This document shows, in pieces, positions 16,365 to 25,947 of a stretch of DNA of 64,000 nt (position 1 is the first letter of the stretch; the number at the start of each line of letters is the position of its first letter). Both the position numbers and the translations under genes were made by a program. The stretch comes from Terriglobia bacterium (lineage in GTDB: Bacteria > Acidobacteriota > Terriglobia > Bryobacterales > Bryobacteraceae), in contig JAIQFK010000008.1 of NCBI GenBank assembly GCA_020073305.1, positions 1 through 64,000 of the forward strand. The letters run 5' to 3'. The notes under the pieces were generated by a model. It worked only from the letters and a program-made list of their open reading frames with translations, made no database searches and was not told where the DNA came from.

Positions 16365-17666
16365 ATGTCTTCGCTTGTCGAAGAACCGATCGACAAGGCA
16401 GCGCTGATTGCCAAGGTTGCCAGCAGCCTGGCTGACGACTACCACCGGCGCGGAGGGTATCTCTCCGGCGATCACGTCCTTCGGGCAGTCGAAAAGCGGG
16501 GCTTGGACCCGGAAGACGATGTCCTGATTCGACAACAACTGCGCGACCTTGGAATCGAGGTCGACGATCCCGAAAGCGCCCTCGATTTCGAACGACTTGA
16601 AGAAACTGACGCAAGATCTGAGGACCTAGTTCGCAAGTACTTGCTGGAGATTGGCTCCATCCGGCTACTGAAACCGGAGGATGAGATAACCCTAGCCAGA
16701 AGGATTCAGGCAGGCAAACAGGCAGCTCAGGCGCTGGAAACAAACTCCTTTGAGCAAACCACCTCGGCAGAGCTCGGCAAACGCGTAATCGAGGGACAAG
16801 ACGCAGAGAACCACATGATAGCCGCTAACTTGCGGCTGGTCGTCAGCATCGCGAAGCTGTATTCAACGCGAAGTAGCCTGGAGCTCCTCGATCTGATTCA
16901 AGAGGGCACCTTTGGCCTTTTCAAGGCGGTCGACAAATTCGATCACCAAAAGGGATTCAAGTTGTCCACGTATGCCACTTGGTGGATACGCCAGAGCATT
17001 ACCCGGGCGATCGCCGACACTGGTCGACTGATCAGACTCCCAGTTCATGTTAACGAGTCTATAGCGCGGATCACAAAGATCAAACGAGCACTGACAAGGG
17101 AGAGATTTGGGAAAGAGCCGTCGATAAAGGAGATAGCGGAACAGCTTGGGTGGAAGCCGGAAAAGGTGCAGTTCCTGATGGACATAACCATGGAGCCCCT
17201 CTCTTTGGACACCCCAGTCGGGGATGACAAGGAATCTCTGGCCAGTTTTGTGAGGAGTGCTGCAGAGAGGAGCCCCGAGAGAATCATGATGGCCCTGGAG
17301 CAGTCGATGTTAATCGACGGCGTTCTGTTACAGTTATCTCCCCGCGAGCGCAGTGTTTTGAGACGGCGCTTCGGACTCGATGGGTCTAGGCCAGAGACCC
17401 TTGAAAGGATTAGCCGGACTTTTGATATCACGCGCGAGCGGATCAGGCAGATTGAAGAAAAGGCCCTGAAAAAGCTCAGACACCCTGCCCGAAGGCGCCT
17501 ACTGAGGGAGTTGTGGCCTGCGGCCAGCGGAGATTCACAACCCGACACCGATGGCGGAGCCGCCGCAGAGGCCGGTGGCAAGAAACCTAAGCAGAAGACC
17601 GGACCGAAAGGAAAGAAGAAGCGTGACGGCACAACAGGCAACGACTCGATTCCTCGCATGGCTTGA
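16365..17666 (+). CDS. RpoD-like sigma-70 factor heading the defence island
   Basis: A 433-residue primary-type sigma factor. Residues 85-120 look like region 1.2 ([19 protein letters not shown]). Region 2 spans about 145-215 ([47 protein letters not shown]-type with [13 protein letters not shown]). Region 3 spans about 215-290, and region 4 about 310-385 with a clear helix-turn-helix ([20 protein letters not shown]). A lysine- and glycine-rich tail is unusual. The N-terminus (to about 75) is a separate helical domain. The drmA-like start lies inside its 3' end (44 bp overlap), so it is part of the same operon. It may dedicate RNA polymerase to the island's promoters; that role is inference. 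Confidence 0.88.
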   Translation: MSSLVEEPIDKAALIAKVASSLADDYHRRGGYLSGDHVLRAVEKRGLDPEDDVLIRQQLRDLGIEVDDPESALDFERLEETDARSEDLVRKYLLEIGSIRLLKPEDEITLARRIQAGKQAAQALETNSFEQTTSAELGKRVIEGQDAENHMIAANLRLVVSIAKLYSTRSSLELLDLIQEGTFGLFKAVDKFDHQKGFKLSTYATWWIRQSITRAIADTGRLIRLPVHVNESIARITKIKRALTRERFGKEPSIKEIAEQLGWKPEKVQFLMDITMEPLSLDTPVGDDKESLASFVRSAAERSPERIMMALEQSMLIDGVLLQLSPRERSVLRRRFGLDGSRPETLERISRTFDITRERIRQIEEKALKKLRHPARRRLLRELWPAASGDSQPDTDGGAAAEAGGKKPKQKTGPKGKKKRDGTTGNDSIPRMA

Positions 17667-20661
17667 TCAGCAGGTGCGGAATGCAGGCCGCGGCGACTCC
17701 CTGAATGAATTGTCAGTAGAGCCGAAAGGGCGTTTTTGGCTTGGGCGCCTCGCATCGGAAGAAGCCGTCATTGATTCCGGCCTTGGAGAGCGCGGCGAAC
17801 GCCTCGATCCGTGCGCAGTTGGAGTCCGTCTCAGGCCTTCGGGAAACGCTCCGTGGACTTTCGTTGTCGAAGTAGTCGCCTGTGTTTGGATGCGGGAAGC
17901 AAACGGAACGTGGCGTAAGTGCCCGAAAATTCGTGAGCCGATTCCGGTTTCCATAGGCGATGCGGAGGGGGACTACGAGTTGGGAGAGGTGCAGTTGACA
18001 GAGGCGCTCCGATTAAGCTGCGGCGAGGCCGGTTTTACCTGTGTTATTCGAGTCGAGGTGCGGAGGGACATGGCTTCGCGCACGGAGCTGACGATTCTCC
18101 TGGTCAACACCTCGCCGAAGGATTCGCCTCCGTTGAGGGACACGACACTCTACGAGTGCGCAGTGGAAGTCAATGGGATCTTGACCGAACCGTTCGTCCT
18201 CGAGTCATTGCCGGATTCTTTCCGTTATGACCGACGCGTCCCCGCATATGGGATTAATTGTGGCGTCCAACTGACGGAGAACAATGGCGTCAGGACGACC
18301 GATGCCATCGTCGCTGACAAGCCCCGCCCGAAGTATTGGAGTGTCGACGATCCCCCTCCCGATCTGACGTTTGCAAAGCTTGCCACGGACCCGGTGCGGA
18401 GTCTTACGCAATTGGTTGAGGCGCACACGAAATGGGGTCGCGAAATATGGACGGCAAGTGGTTTGGACGATCGTTCGCGGAAAGGCTCTTGGTCGTCGGC
18501 GATGAGAGCCCAAGCCGACGTCGCGGCAGCCGAGTTCTGGGCGGAAAACAAACGGTTGATCGACGGTTTGGAACTACTGGGAAGCGCTACCCAGCTTTTG
18601 AAAGCCTTCACATTGATGAATCGGGCGATGTCGTATGCAGCGAACGGCAAGTACGACGAGTGGCGTCCTTTCCAGATCGGCTTTCTTCTCGCCAACCTCT
18701 CGTGCATTACATCTAGCGACAACGAGGCGGAAATCGCTGACGTTGTTTGGTTTGCCACAGGAGGAGGGAAAACCGAGACGTACCTTGGATTGCTGATCAC
18801 TGCCGCTCTCTATGATCGCCTGCGCGGCAAGATTGCGGGCATAACCGCCTGGAGCCGATTCCCGCTCAGGATGCTGTCGCTCCAGCAGACACAACGATTC
18901 GCAGACGCAATGGCAGGGGCGGAGCGTGTGCGTCGCGAGGAGGCAATTTCGGGAGATCCGTTTTCGGTCGGTTTTCTTGTCGGGCAGGGCGCAACCCCCA
19001 ATTCAATTTCGGAGGATCCGCCACCTGGTGATCCCGACCCCGAAGACGACAAGATGCCGGGGCGATATAGAGTGCTGTTGAAATGTCCCTTCTGCCATGA
19101 GAAGTCAATCACGATGGCGTTCGATCGTCGATATTGGCGTCTCGCCCATCAGTGTTCGGGCGAAAATTGTCCGTGGCCCGAGCGAGATTTGCCTTTCTAC
19201 ATTGTTGACGACGAGATCTACCGATTTCTTCCAACCGTCATCGTCGGGACTCTGGACAAAGCCGCGTCGATTGCGATGCAAGGAGGAATGCGCTGTCTCG
19301 TGGGCTCCCCGCTGGGCGTGTGTTCCGAGGAGGGCCACGGCTATACCTATGCACCCCGCAGCAAAAAGCCGAATGGTTGTCTCGTTCCAGGATGTCAAGG
19401 GCGTCCTGTCGGTCTTGCTAGCGGAGAGGAACTTTACGCGCCGACCTTTCGACTACAAGACGAGTTGCACCTCTTGAAGGACAGTCTGGGCGCAGTGGAT
19501 TCCCATTACGAATCGCTTCTAGATCACCTTGAGTCGGAGGTTTCCGGGAGAAAGCCCAAGATCCTTGCATCGTCCGCAACACTGACTGGCTACGAGAGGC
19601 AAATAAGGCTCCTCTATCGGAGGGAGGCTCGGGTCTTCCCTGTCCAAGGTCCGTCTTCAGAGGAGGGATTCTGGACATCGACATCAGACGATTTAGCCCG
19701 TCGTTATGTGGCTGTGGCCCCTCGTGGCGTGACGATTGAGTATGCCGTCGACCGAACGGTGACAGAGCTGCAAAGTGCCGTTCGTAGATTGACAACCGAA
19801 CCGCAGGCAGTGTGCGCCGAAGCTTCAATCGACGCGAGCTGGGTCGAGCAGCTTCTATCGTTGTATGGGGTTGATGTAACCTACGGCAACACTCTTCGCG
19901 ATCTTGACGCGGTCGCACGTTCCTTGGAAACGCAGGTCGACGTCGATGGATCACTGAACACCGCCTCTCTTACCGGAAGAACAGACTTTGAGGACGTAAG
20001 AGCAACGCTCGACCGGCTTGAAAAACCCGAGTTGGCGTTCGATGATCGACTCCACGTCATCACGGCCAGTTCGATGATGTCACACGGCGTGGATATCGAC
20101 CGATTGAATGTGATGGTCATGCTGGGAATCCCCCTCACCGCCGCCGAATTCATCCAGGCGACGGCTCGCGTCGGGCGTCGTTGGCCTGGCTTGGTCTACG
20201 TGATGCACAAGATGGCTCGCGAGAGGGACGCGAGTGTGTTCCGGAGCTTCAAGAAGTTCGTCCAGCAGGGAGACCGATTTGTCGAACCAATCCCTATCAC
20301 TAGGCGAAGTCGACGGGTTCTCGAAAAAACAATTACAGGGCTGGTCTTAGCCCGAATACTGATGGTTCACGAGCCAGGAAGCCGGGACGCTTTGACGACT
20401 GTCAACAAGCTGAGGGGCTACTTCGTCAAGAACGGAGTTACAGAAGGGGCCGAACTTGAAGCCGTCATCAGGATGCTGGGTTTCGACAGCAATCTGGATG
20501 AGGCGCTTCGGAACGATCTTCAGAAATGGTTTCGGCGCTTCTTTGAGAACCTCATGGACCCGGGTGGAACCTTTAAGTGGCCCTCCGATCTTTCCCCAAC
20601 CGGCAAGGCGATGCGATCACTTCGCGATGTTGAAGAGGAGGCTCCGATTCTCGGAGTCTAA
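17623..20661 (+). CDS. drmA: DrmA-like SF2 helicase (DISARM-type)
   Basis: The 1012-residue protein starts at GTG 17623 inside the sigma gene; the frame is open to 17551 but the purine-rich GGAAAGAAGAAG just upstream favours this start. SF2 helicase motifs are visible: VWFATGGGKTETYLG (Walker A, near residue 380), RLQDELHLL (DExH-type, near 612), LASSATLTG (motif III, near 650), TASSMMSHGVDIDR near 820 and QATARVGR (motif VI, near 845). Between motifs I and II lies a cysteine-rich insert (CPFC near 488, CSGENC near 511). Size, insert and the following DUF1998 gene match DrmA of DISARM, which with DrmB restricts incoming phage DNA. Other SF2 defence helicases are possible. Confidence 0.8.
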   Translation: MTAQQATTRFLAWLDQQVRNAGRGDSLNELSVEPKGRFWLGRLASEEAVIDSGLGERGERLDPCAVGVRLRPSGNAPWTFVVEVVACVWMREANGTWRKCPKIREPIPVSIGDAEGDYELGEVQLTEALRLSCGEAGFTCVIRVEVRRDMASRTELTILLVNTSPKDSPPLRDTTLYECAVEVNGILTEPFVLESLPDSFRYDRRVPAYGINCGVQLTENNGVRTTDAIVADKPRPKYWSVDDPPPDLTFAKLATDPVRSLTQLVEAHTKWGREIWTASGLDDRSRKGSWSSAMRAQADVAAAEFWAENKRLIDGLELLGSATQLLKAFTLMNRAMSYAANGKYDEWRPFQIGFLLANLSCITSSDNEAEIADVVWFATGGGKTETYLGLLITAALYDRLRGKIAGITAWSRFPLRMLSLQQTQRFADAMAGAERVRREEAISGDPFSVGFLVGQGATPNSISEDPPPGDPDPEDDKMPGRYRVLLKCPFCHEKSITMAFDRRYWRLAHQCSGENCPWPERDLPFYIVDDEIYRFLPTVIVGTLDKAASIAMQGGMRCLVGSPLGVCSEEGHGYTYAPRSKKPNGCLVPGCQGRPVGLASGEELYAPTFRLQDELHLLKDSLGAVDSHYESLLDHLESEVSGRKPKILASSATLTGYERQIRLLYRREARVFPVQGPSSEEGFWTSTSDDLARRYVAVAPRGVTIEYAVDRTVTELQSAVRRLTTEPQAVCAEASIDASWVEQLLSLYGVDVTYGNTLRDLDAVARSLETQVDVDGSLNTASLTGRTDFEDVRATLDRLEKPELAFDDRLHVITASSMMSHGVDIDRLNVMVMLGIPLTAAEFIQATARVGRRWPGLVYVMHKMARERDASVFRSFKKFVQQGDRFVEPIPITRRSRRVLEKTITGLVLARILMVHEPGSRDALTTVNKLRGYFVKNGVTEGAELEAVIRMLGFDSNLDEALRNDLQKWFRRFFENLMDPGGTFKWPSDLSPTGKAMRSLRDVEEEAPILGV

Positions 20662-20669
20662 GGACGCCA

Positions 20670-22424
20670 ATGAAAGAATATCGAAGCGCATCGCAGATTC
20701 TCTTCGGCTTCCTTCCCGAACAAACGGTTGACCTGAAGGGTATGGTTTGGAAGGTCAAGGAATGGGTCGAGCCTTACGGTCGTTCGATTGAACAAGAGAG
20801 TCTTCGTCAGGAACTGGCGCGGGTTGCTGCTCCGTGGGATGTCGCGGGCAAAGACGGAAAATACGTCGACAATCTGAGGCAGGGCTATACGGTTCGCGTT
20901 CTGGCTTTGAACAAGGAGCTCGGCGTCAAGGTCGAGAAGTTCCCAAAGCTATGGGTGTGCAAAAGCTGTGATCGGCTGCACCAAGGGAACGAGCCCACCA
21001 GGTGTATTTGCATCGGCACGAGATTTGGCCAGCTCCCCTTCGTTGGATATCATGATGAATGCGGCGGGGTTCGGTCGCCTTACATTTCCTCCTGTCCAAC
21101 CCACAAACAAGTGAAGATCATCCTGCCCGGCACGGCGCGGGCGGAGGAAATCCGATTCGTGTGTCCAATTTGCAGCAGGACCTTACAGAAGGGATTCGGA
21201 TTTCCAAAATGTGACTGCGGAAGAGGAAGCTGGACTTTCAACGTACACCGTGCGGCATCGGTCTTCACGCCGCGCACGATTGTAATGATCAACCCACCCT
21301 CGCTTGAAAAGGTTGCGAAGATCCGTGATGCGGGAGGAGCGGCACGAGCTTTATCCTGGGTCCTAAGCGGACTCAGTGCCAACTCCTTCGACGAGACCGG
21401 CACCACTATTGAATCATTCAAGGCAACTCTTCTCAAACAAGGAATACCCGAGGCACTGGCGGATCAGATGGTCGACCAGGCGACCAACAGCGGCGCAATC
21501 AGCAAAGCGGATGGTGGCCCAATCAATCTTCAGGGTGAGTACCTTAGAGAGGCGCAGGCCGGTGCAGTCAGCATCGCACTCGCCTTGTCTGACTCCAGGT
21601 TACGGGTAGGTGATCTGGCAAAGGCGACGGACGCCAGTTCAGAGCTTGGTAGGAAGTATCGGTCGGCATATCCGAAGGCATCGCGATTTATGGGGATCGA
21701 AGATATCGAGTTTATGGACTCGTTTCCGGTTCTGACGGGGTGTTACGGCTATACGCGCGGCGATTCCGATCCTGGCGCCTCGAGGCTCGTCCCCTTCAAG
21801 AACAAAAAAGGGGACTACGTAGTATACGGCGAGGTCATCCAAACGGAGGCACTCTTCGTGCGTCTCGATCCACGCCGTGTCGCTGAATGGCTGGTTAGGA
21901 ATGGCTGGGCAATTCCCCCATGGACCGACGCGAGGAGCGCGCGCGTATCGATACTGAGAAACGCTTTGGTACCGGCACCAGGATCTGAAACGAACCCTCC
22001 AACCGCGGGATCGCGATTGCTCACGCTCGTGCACAGCTATGCTCATTGGTTTACCCGTCAACTTGCCGTGAGAGCAGGGATCGAACGAAGCTCACTCTCC
22101 GAATTTCTGGTGCCGCAGCACTGCGGCTTTTTCATCTATGCTGCAACAAGGGGCGACTTCGTGCTCGGCGGCCTCCAGGCGGTCTTTGAGACGGAGCTCG
22201 ACTCGTTCTTGAGCGAGTTGGCGTCTTTGGACTTGAGGTGCCCTCTCGATCCGGGTTGCATGCGGATCGCCGGCGCCTGCATGGCCTGCCTCCACTTGGG
22301 AGAACCGTCCTGCCGCTACTACAACGGCTATTTGAATCGTCAGACCCTTGTCGGCCCCGGAGGTTTTCTTTCCGTTGTGGCTGCTAACCGGCGGCTGGAA
22401 GAGGGCTCGGCAATTTCAACGTGA
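20670..22424 (+). CDS. drmB: DrmB-like protein with C-terminal DUF1998
   Basis: A 584-residue protein starting 8 bp after the helicase stop. Two zinc-binding regions are visible: CKSCDRLHQG...CICIG near residue 97-115 and CPICSRTL...CDCG near 165-182. The C-terminal third is a DUF1998 region, LLTLVHSYAHWFTRQLA near 450 followed by a cysteine cluster (LRCPLDPGCM...CMACLHLG) and YNGYLNR. DrmB forms a complex with DrmA in DISARM and is needed for the DNA-blocking activity; the order here, helicase then DUF1998 protein, is that of DISARM. No drmC (PLD), drmD or drmE follows. Confidence 0.8.
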   Translation: MKEYRSASQILFGFLPEQTVDLKGMVWKVKEWVEPYGRSIEQESLRQELARVAAPWDVAGKDGKYVDNLRQGYTVRVLALNKELGVKVEKFPKLWVCKSCDRLHQGNEPTRCICIGTRFGQLPFVGYHDECGGVRSPYISSCPTHKQVKIILPGTARAEEIRFVCPICSRTLQKGFGFPKCDCGRGSWTFNVHRAASVFTPRTIVMINPPSLEKVAKIRDAGGAARALSWVLSGLSANSFDETGTTIESFKATLLKQGIPEALADQMVDQATNSGAISKADGGPINLQGEYLREAQAGAVSIALALSDSRLRVGDLAKATDASSELGRKYRSAYPKASRFMGIEDIEFMDSFPVLTGCYGYTRGDSDPGASRLVPFKNKKGDYVVYGEVIQTEALFVRLDPRRVAEWLVRNGWAIPPWTDARSARVSILRNALVPAPGSETNPPTAGSRLLTLVHSYAHWFTRQLAVRAGIERSSLSEFLVPQHCGFFIYAATRGDFVLGGLQAVFETELDSFLSELASLDLRCPLDPGCMRIAGACMACLHLGEPSCRYYNGYLNRQTLVGPGGFLSVVAANRRLEEGSAIST

Positions 22425-22657
22425 CGACTGGCGTTCGTCAGCAAAACCATCATTCCGGCGTGCTTTTCGACACTCCAAGCTCTTGAATCCAAATAACCTC
22501 TGGCCATAGGGAGGTTCCTGCACCAAAGCCAGGCAGCCGGTCACTGCACTCTGCGCCCTCCAAGGCGTCGGGCTGCCGGACATTCCTTTGAACGAGCCGC
22601 TTACAAAAAGCTGTTCGGCCACTTGACCGATAGACGATTATAGGAGATTATAGATTC
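22425..22657 (+). other. Gap between drmB and the four-gene block
   Basis: No gene is recognised. The 3' end contains a direct repeat GATTATAG / GATTATAG around AGGAG, just before the next ATG at 22658, so the Shine-Dalgarno lies 11 bp from the start. A separate promoter for the downstream four genes could lie here, but no clear -35/-10 pair was found. Confidence 0.35.
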
Positions 22658-23470
22658 ATGCCCGCAAGTAACCACAAGAATAGAGTTCAGCCGGCACAGT
22701 CTCGACGAGAAGAACTGCTGAGGATGAAGAGCCAACTGGAGGACCTGCTGAGTGGCGTCGAAGCACAGATCAGGGAGACAGGAACTCCCGAAATGGTTGA
22801 CCCGAAGGAATCCAGCGGCAGAGCGCACGAAATTCGTTGGACTGGATCAAAACGGCCCGTTCGTGAATTAGTGCTCGATTCCCTGGACGAGCTTGGTTGG
22901 CCCGCATACACGCGGGAGATCACTCAATACAGCGCAGCCCGTTTTGGCCGCGAAATCGCCGCCACCCGCTACGGATCTCTAATGAAGGATGAGATGCAAG
23001 CATTTCGCCCCGGTACCAGTCGGCGGCCGGTTTGGCTTTGCTTCGCGCTCACGAGCGATCGGCATCAAGCAATCAAGCGGCTTCTGTGTCGTTCGGACTG
23101 GCCTCTGGATCGGCGCATTCTAGCGCCCACCTCGGGTCTGGTGCAGTATCTGAACCTCACGGCTCGCTTGTGTGAGCTTGCAGCAAAGTTCGAGTCCTCG
23201 GCGGCAGACCCGCAGATGCTGAGGATCATTGCAGCCGACCATGCACGCGACCTGCCAGGTGTTCGATTGATCAAAGGGAAATTCGATCTGGAAGGCTGGC
23301 GTTCGGTCGCGCTAGAGCAACTTCGCGACGCCGCAGAACGGGACGAAGTAGCACGGAAGGCTTCTGCCGAACGCTTGGAAGCAAGGTCTGAACTCTACCA
23401 GCTCTTCGGGATGCCGGACCTTCATGAAGGGCCGGCGACCGAGGCCAATGAGCAGAGGGTGGGATCGTAG
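22658..23470 (+). CDS. Coiled-coil / winged-helix-like protein of the defence island
   Basis: No family was recognised for this 270-residue protein. Residues 15-45 are a heptad-like coiled coil (REELLRMKSQLEDLLSGVEA). Residues 70-135 look like a winged-helix domain: RPVRELVLDSLDELGWP, then ITQYSAARFGREIAATRYGS and a strand ending in RPVWLCFAL. The C-terminal part is helical and charged. It ends 6 bp before the Cas4-like gene and heads the four-gene block, so a DNA-binding sensor or regulator of the system is plausible. That is inference from fold impression and position. Confidence 0.6.
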   Translation: MPASNHKNRVQPAQSRREELLRMKSQLEDLLSGVEAQIRETGTPEMVDPKESSGRAHEIRWTGSKRPVRELVLDSLDELGWPAYTREITQYSAARFGREIAATRYGSLMKDEMQAFRPGTSRRPVWLCFALTSDRHQAIKRLLCRSDWPLDRRILAPTSGLVQYLNLTARLCELAAKFESSAADPQMLRIIAADHARDLPGVRLIKGKFDLEGWRSVALEQLRDAAERDEVARKASAERLEARSELYQLFGMPDLHEGPATEANEQRVGS

Positions 23471-23476
23471 GACCGC

Positions 23477-24547
23477 ATGAGCCTCTCAAGCACTCGCGGC
23501 TTAGTCAGGATCTCCATCAATCCAAGATGCGAGTTCCAGGCGGCCATGGTAGCGGAGGGCGTCCGGGAGCCGGAGTTGTTCCGGCGGGTGACCGGTCGGG
23601 AGTACGATCGCGAATATGGCGAGCGGGCTTCAGCGCGTAGCCGCGGGGCCAAGTTTGAAGAGAACTTATGCATGAATAATGCCGCGTTGCTTAGGTCGGC
23701 ACTTGCTCGCCTTTATGGTTACAACCCCGAAGAAATGGTGGTTCGCAATTTCGCCGACGAGGTCCCTGGAGTGAAAGGTGTGCGGGTGATACGGCTCAAC
23801 CGGACTAGGCAGGTTCTGCGAGACTTGGCCGCCGGGAACGAGGTCCCACATCTGCTCATTCAACCGCAACTATCTCTTCCTATTGAGCTCGATCGGAGCT
23901 TCGTCGAATACGTGGCTCCAGATTTCATGGTTCTCGATGGTCGAACAAACATCTATCGCCCCGGCGAAATGAAGAGCTTCATTATCCGTGAGGGTAGAGC
24001 AGACAAGGCAGACTTAAACCTTACCCGCAGGCAAGCCGCCGCGCAGATCCTCGCATTGCGCAGTGAATGCGTGCCCTACGATCTTGCCGGACGGGTGACC
24101 AGCGCGGCGACGTTTATTTTTGCGACACCCTACGGACTCTCGCCCGCTGCGCCGTTCGAGGATGTCCTTGAAGGGCCAATTCGAGAGATCGGCCGCGCAA
24201 TTGAGGTGCTTCGAGCGGCCCGCCGCCGTCTGGAATCTCGGCGGCAGCAGGATGGAGCACGGCTGGAGATGCTTTACGACGAGATCCCGGTCAGTTTCCA
24301 GGAATCATGCCTCGGCTCATGCATTATGGCGGGCGAATGCAAGAAGAAAATGGCCGCTTCTGGACGAGTCCTGGGTGACGAGATCGGTGATCTGCTTGGC
24401 GAGGACATCAGCCTCGAGCGCGCCGTCGAGCTACTGGGCGGAGCGGAGCCGGAGAACCCGGCTGAGCGCGAAATCGCGGAACGGCTCTCTGATGGAGCTT
24501 CTATTCTGGGTTCCGGCGAACCCGGCACGGGGCGGAGGGTGGCATGA
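23477..24547 (+). CDS. Cas4/RecB-like PD-(D/E)XK nuclease with probable Fe-S cysteines
   Basis: The 356-residue protein shows the PD-(D/E)XK core: PDFMVLDG (D149 or D154), GEMKSF with E164-x-K166, and a following RQAAAQILALR helix (QxxxQ/Y-type motif III, near 185). One cysteine lies near the N-terminus (C18, NPRCEFQ) and three cluster at the C-terminus (C278, C282, C288 in CLGSCIMAGECKK). One N-terminal plus three C-terminal cysteines around a RecB-type nuclease is the layout of Cas4, AddB and Dna2 Fe-S nucleases. It should cleave or resect single-stranded ends. No CRISPR array or cas gene is nearby. ATGA overlap with the next gene shows coupling. Confidence 0.75.
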   Translation: MSLSSTRGLVRISINPRCEFQAAMVAEGVREPELFRRVTGREYDREYGERASARSRGAKFEENLCMNNAALLRSALARLYGYNPEEMVVRNFADEVPGVKGVRVIRLNRTRQVLRDLAAGNEVPHLLIQPQLSLPIELDRSFVEYVAPDFMVLDGRTNIYRPGEMKSFIIREGRADKADLNLTRRQAAAQILALRSECVPYDLAGRVTSAATFIFATPYGLSPAAPFEDVLEGPIREIGRAIEVLRAARRRLESRRQQDGARLEMLYDEIPVSFQESCLGSCIMAGECKKKMAASGRVLGDEIGDLLGEDISLERAVELLGGAEPENPAEREIAERLSDGASILGSGEPGTGRRVA

Positions 24548-25947
24548 TCGACAATTCGATACTGACCGCTCGCCTATTGGCGCATCGAGACCGGCGAGCG
24601 GTGCGGGTACGGGATAGAAGAACCGTATGCGATGACCCGCTTATTGTCTTTGGAATCGCTCCAATTCGCGTGGTGGCTGAGCAACGGGTCCAGGCCATCG
24701 CATTCGGACAGGTTGGAGAGACGCCCCAGATCGTGGTGAGCTGGAATCCTCTCAGCCGCGAATCGGCCAATATGAACCCGTTTGCGGAGGCGTTGAATGA
24801 CTACTTCCAAACGGCCATATCCAGCGATCAGCTTCCAAGGATATGGCTGCCACATCCAGCTGCCGTCGAATTAATCGATATTCTCGGGTACCGTTACCGG
24901 ACTAATTCACAGGCCAGCGATGCGCTGAAGCGCATGGGGGCCCAATGTCGCGCCATCATAGAAGAGGCTGCGTACAACGACCAGCAAGTCGTCATGGTTG
25001 CCTCAGAACTCTTGAATCGGCACATCGTGACAGGCCAAAGCGGAGTCGAAGAACTTCATCTCGGCGCACTGCTAGCATGGGTCAACTCGCCAGCGGGTGT
25101 CGACCCAAGGGAAGAGGCGGATCGGCGTTCAGCCATGCCAGCCGCAGCGATGTTGGATTGGAGGGATGACGAGCGAGTCGAGGAGCTTAGACGCCAAGCG
25201 AAGGAGGAGTCGCCGCGGGGGCTCGCAGCGCGCAGCCGTATTGAGCGGATTCTGACAAATGGAGCGCAGGCAGAGTGGAATTTGCTCGAAGAAGCTCGAA
25301 CAGCTTTTTGGGCGTTGGCTATTCCCCCTGTCTCAGGCGTCGATATCTTGCGATCCGAATCACAAAGACGATTCGCCGACGCGCTTTCAACTCCCTTGAA
25401 TCCTCCCACGCGCGTCCACAGCTTGGGTCGCCTAATGGATGATTACGAGCTAGCCTTCGACGTAGCGGAGGACAGGGAGATCAGTTCCGACTCAATGTCC
25501 AGGGAGCGTGCTCGGCGGGCTGGCCGTGTCGTCCGTGCAGAAATCGAGCAGATCGTCCAACCACGTTCAAGCCGGAAGCCGTGCACCATCAAGCTCCTCT
25601 GCGACCAGCCGGTGATTCGTATTCGTCGCGGGACGGCGCTCAAATCGCTGAATGGTCGGGTCCATGGAATTGTGACTGACCTAGCCGAAGCCCGCCCTGG
25701 GCTGGTGCGAATCAACATAGATGTGACGAAGGGAGTCAGAAGGGGCGACCTCTCAAGCATCCCGCGGACCGGAGATTGGATTGACACGATCATTGTCGAT
25801 CTCCGATTCCGACGGCGACAAATCTACGGACGTCTGAGGAATGCCGCTCCTGCAATCGTCTATCAAGGGACGCTACCTTCGCCGATAGTTCGACAGGGCG
25901 GTCCAATCGACTGGATCTCTATTGCGGAGGCGTTGCGGCGATCATGA
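24544..25947 (+). CDS. Unknown 467-residue protein between nuclease and helicase
   Basis: No family was recognised. The N-terminal third mixes strands and helices (DPLIVFGIAPIRVVAEQRVQ, then IVVSWNP). The middle is helical and charged (about 200-260, EERVEELRRQAKEES-like). The C-terminal 120 residues are rich in short strands (IKLLCDQPVIRIRR, GRVHGIVTDLAEA, RINIDVTKGVRRGDL, DTIIVDLRFR) and could form a small beta-barrel. It overlaps both neighbours by 4 bp, so the three proteins are probably made in a fixed ratio. By analogy with Dna2, which has a barrel between nuclease and helicase, it may bridge the two enzymes; this is speculative. Confidence 0.6.
   Translation: MIDNSILTARLLAHRDRRAVRVRDRRTVCDDPLIVFGIAPIRVVAEQRVQAIAFGQVGETPQIVVSWNPLSRESANMNPFAEALNDYFQTAISSDQLPRIWLPHPAAVELIDILGYRYRTNSQASDALKRMGAQCRAIIEEAAYNDQQVVMVASELLNRHIVTGQSGVEELHLGALLAWVNSPAGVDPREEADRRSAMPAAAMLDWRDDERVEELRRQAKEESPRGLAARSRIERILTNGAQAEWNLLEEARTAFWALAIPPVSGVDILRSESQRRFADALSTPLNPPTRVHSLGRLMDDYELAFDVAEDREISSDSMSRERARRAGRVVRAEIEQIVQPRSSRKPCTIKLLCDQPVIRIRRGTALKSLNGRVHGIVTDLAEARPGLVRINIDVTKGVRRGDLSSIPRTGDWIDTIIVDLRFRRRQIYGRLRNAAPAIVYQGTLPSPIVRQGGPIDWISIAEALRRS

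Noticed and set aside
22425-22657. Possible drmC remnant between drmB and the four-gene block
   Set aside because: No HKD motif of phospholipase D or any conserved stretch was found in any frame; the gap is too short for a PLD gene.
23477-24547. CRISPR adaptation Cas4
   Set aside because: The nuclease looks Cas4-like, but there is no repeat array, cas1 or cas2 in the window, and it is coupled to a helicase gene instead.
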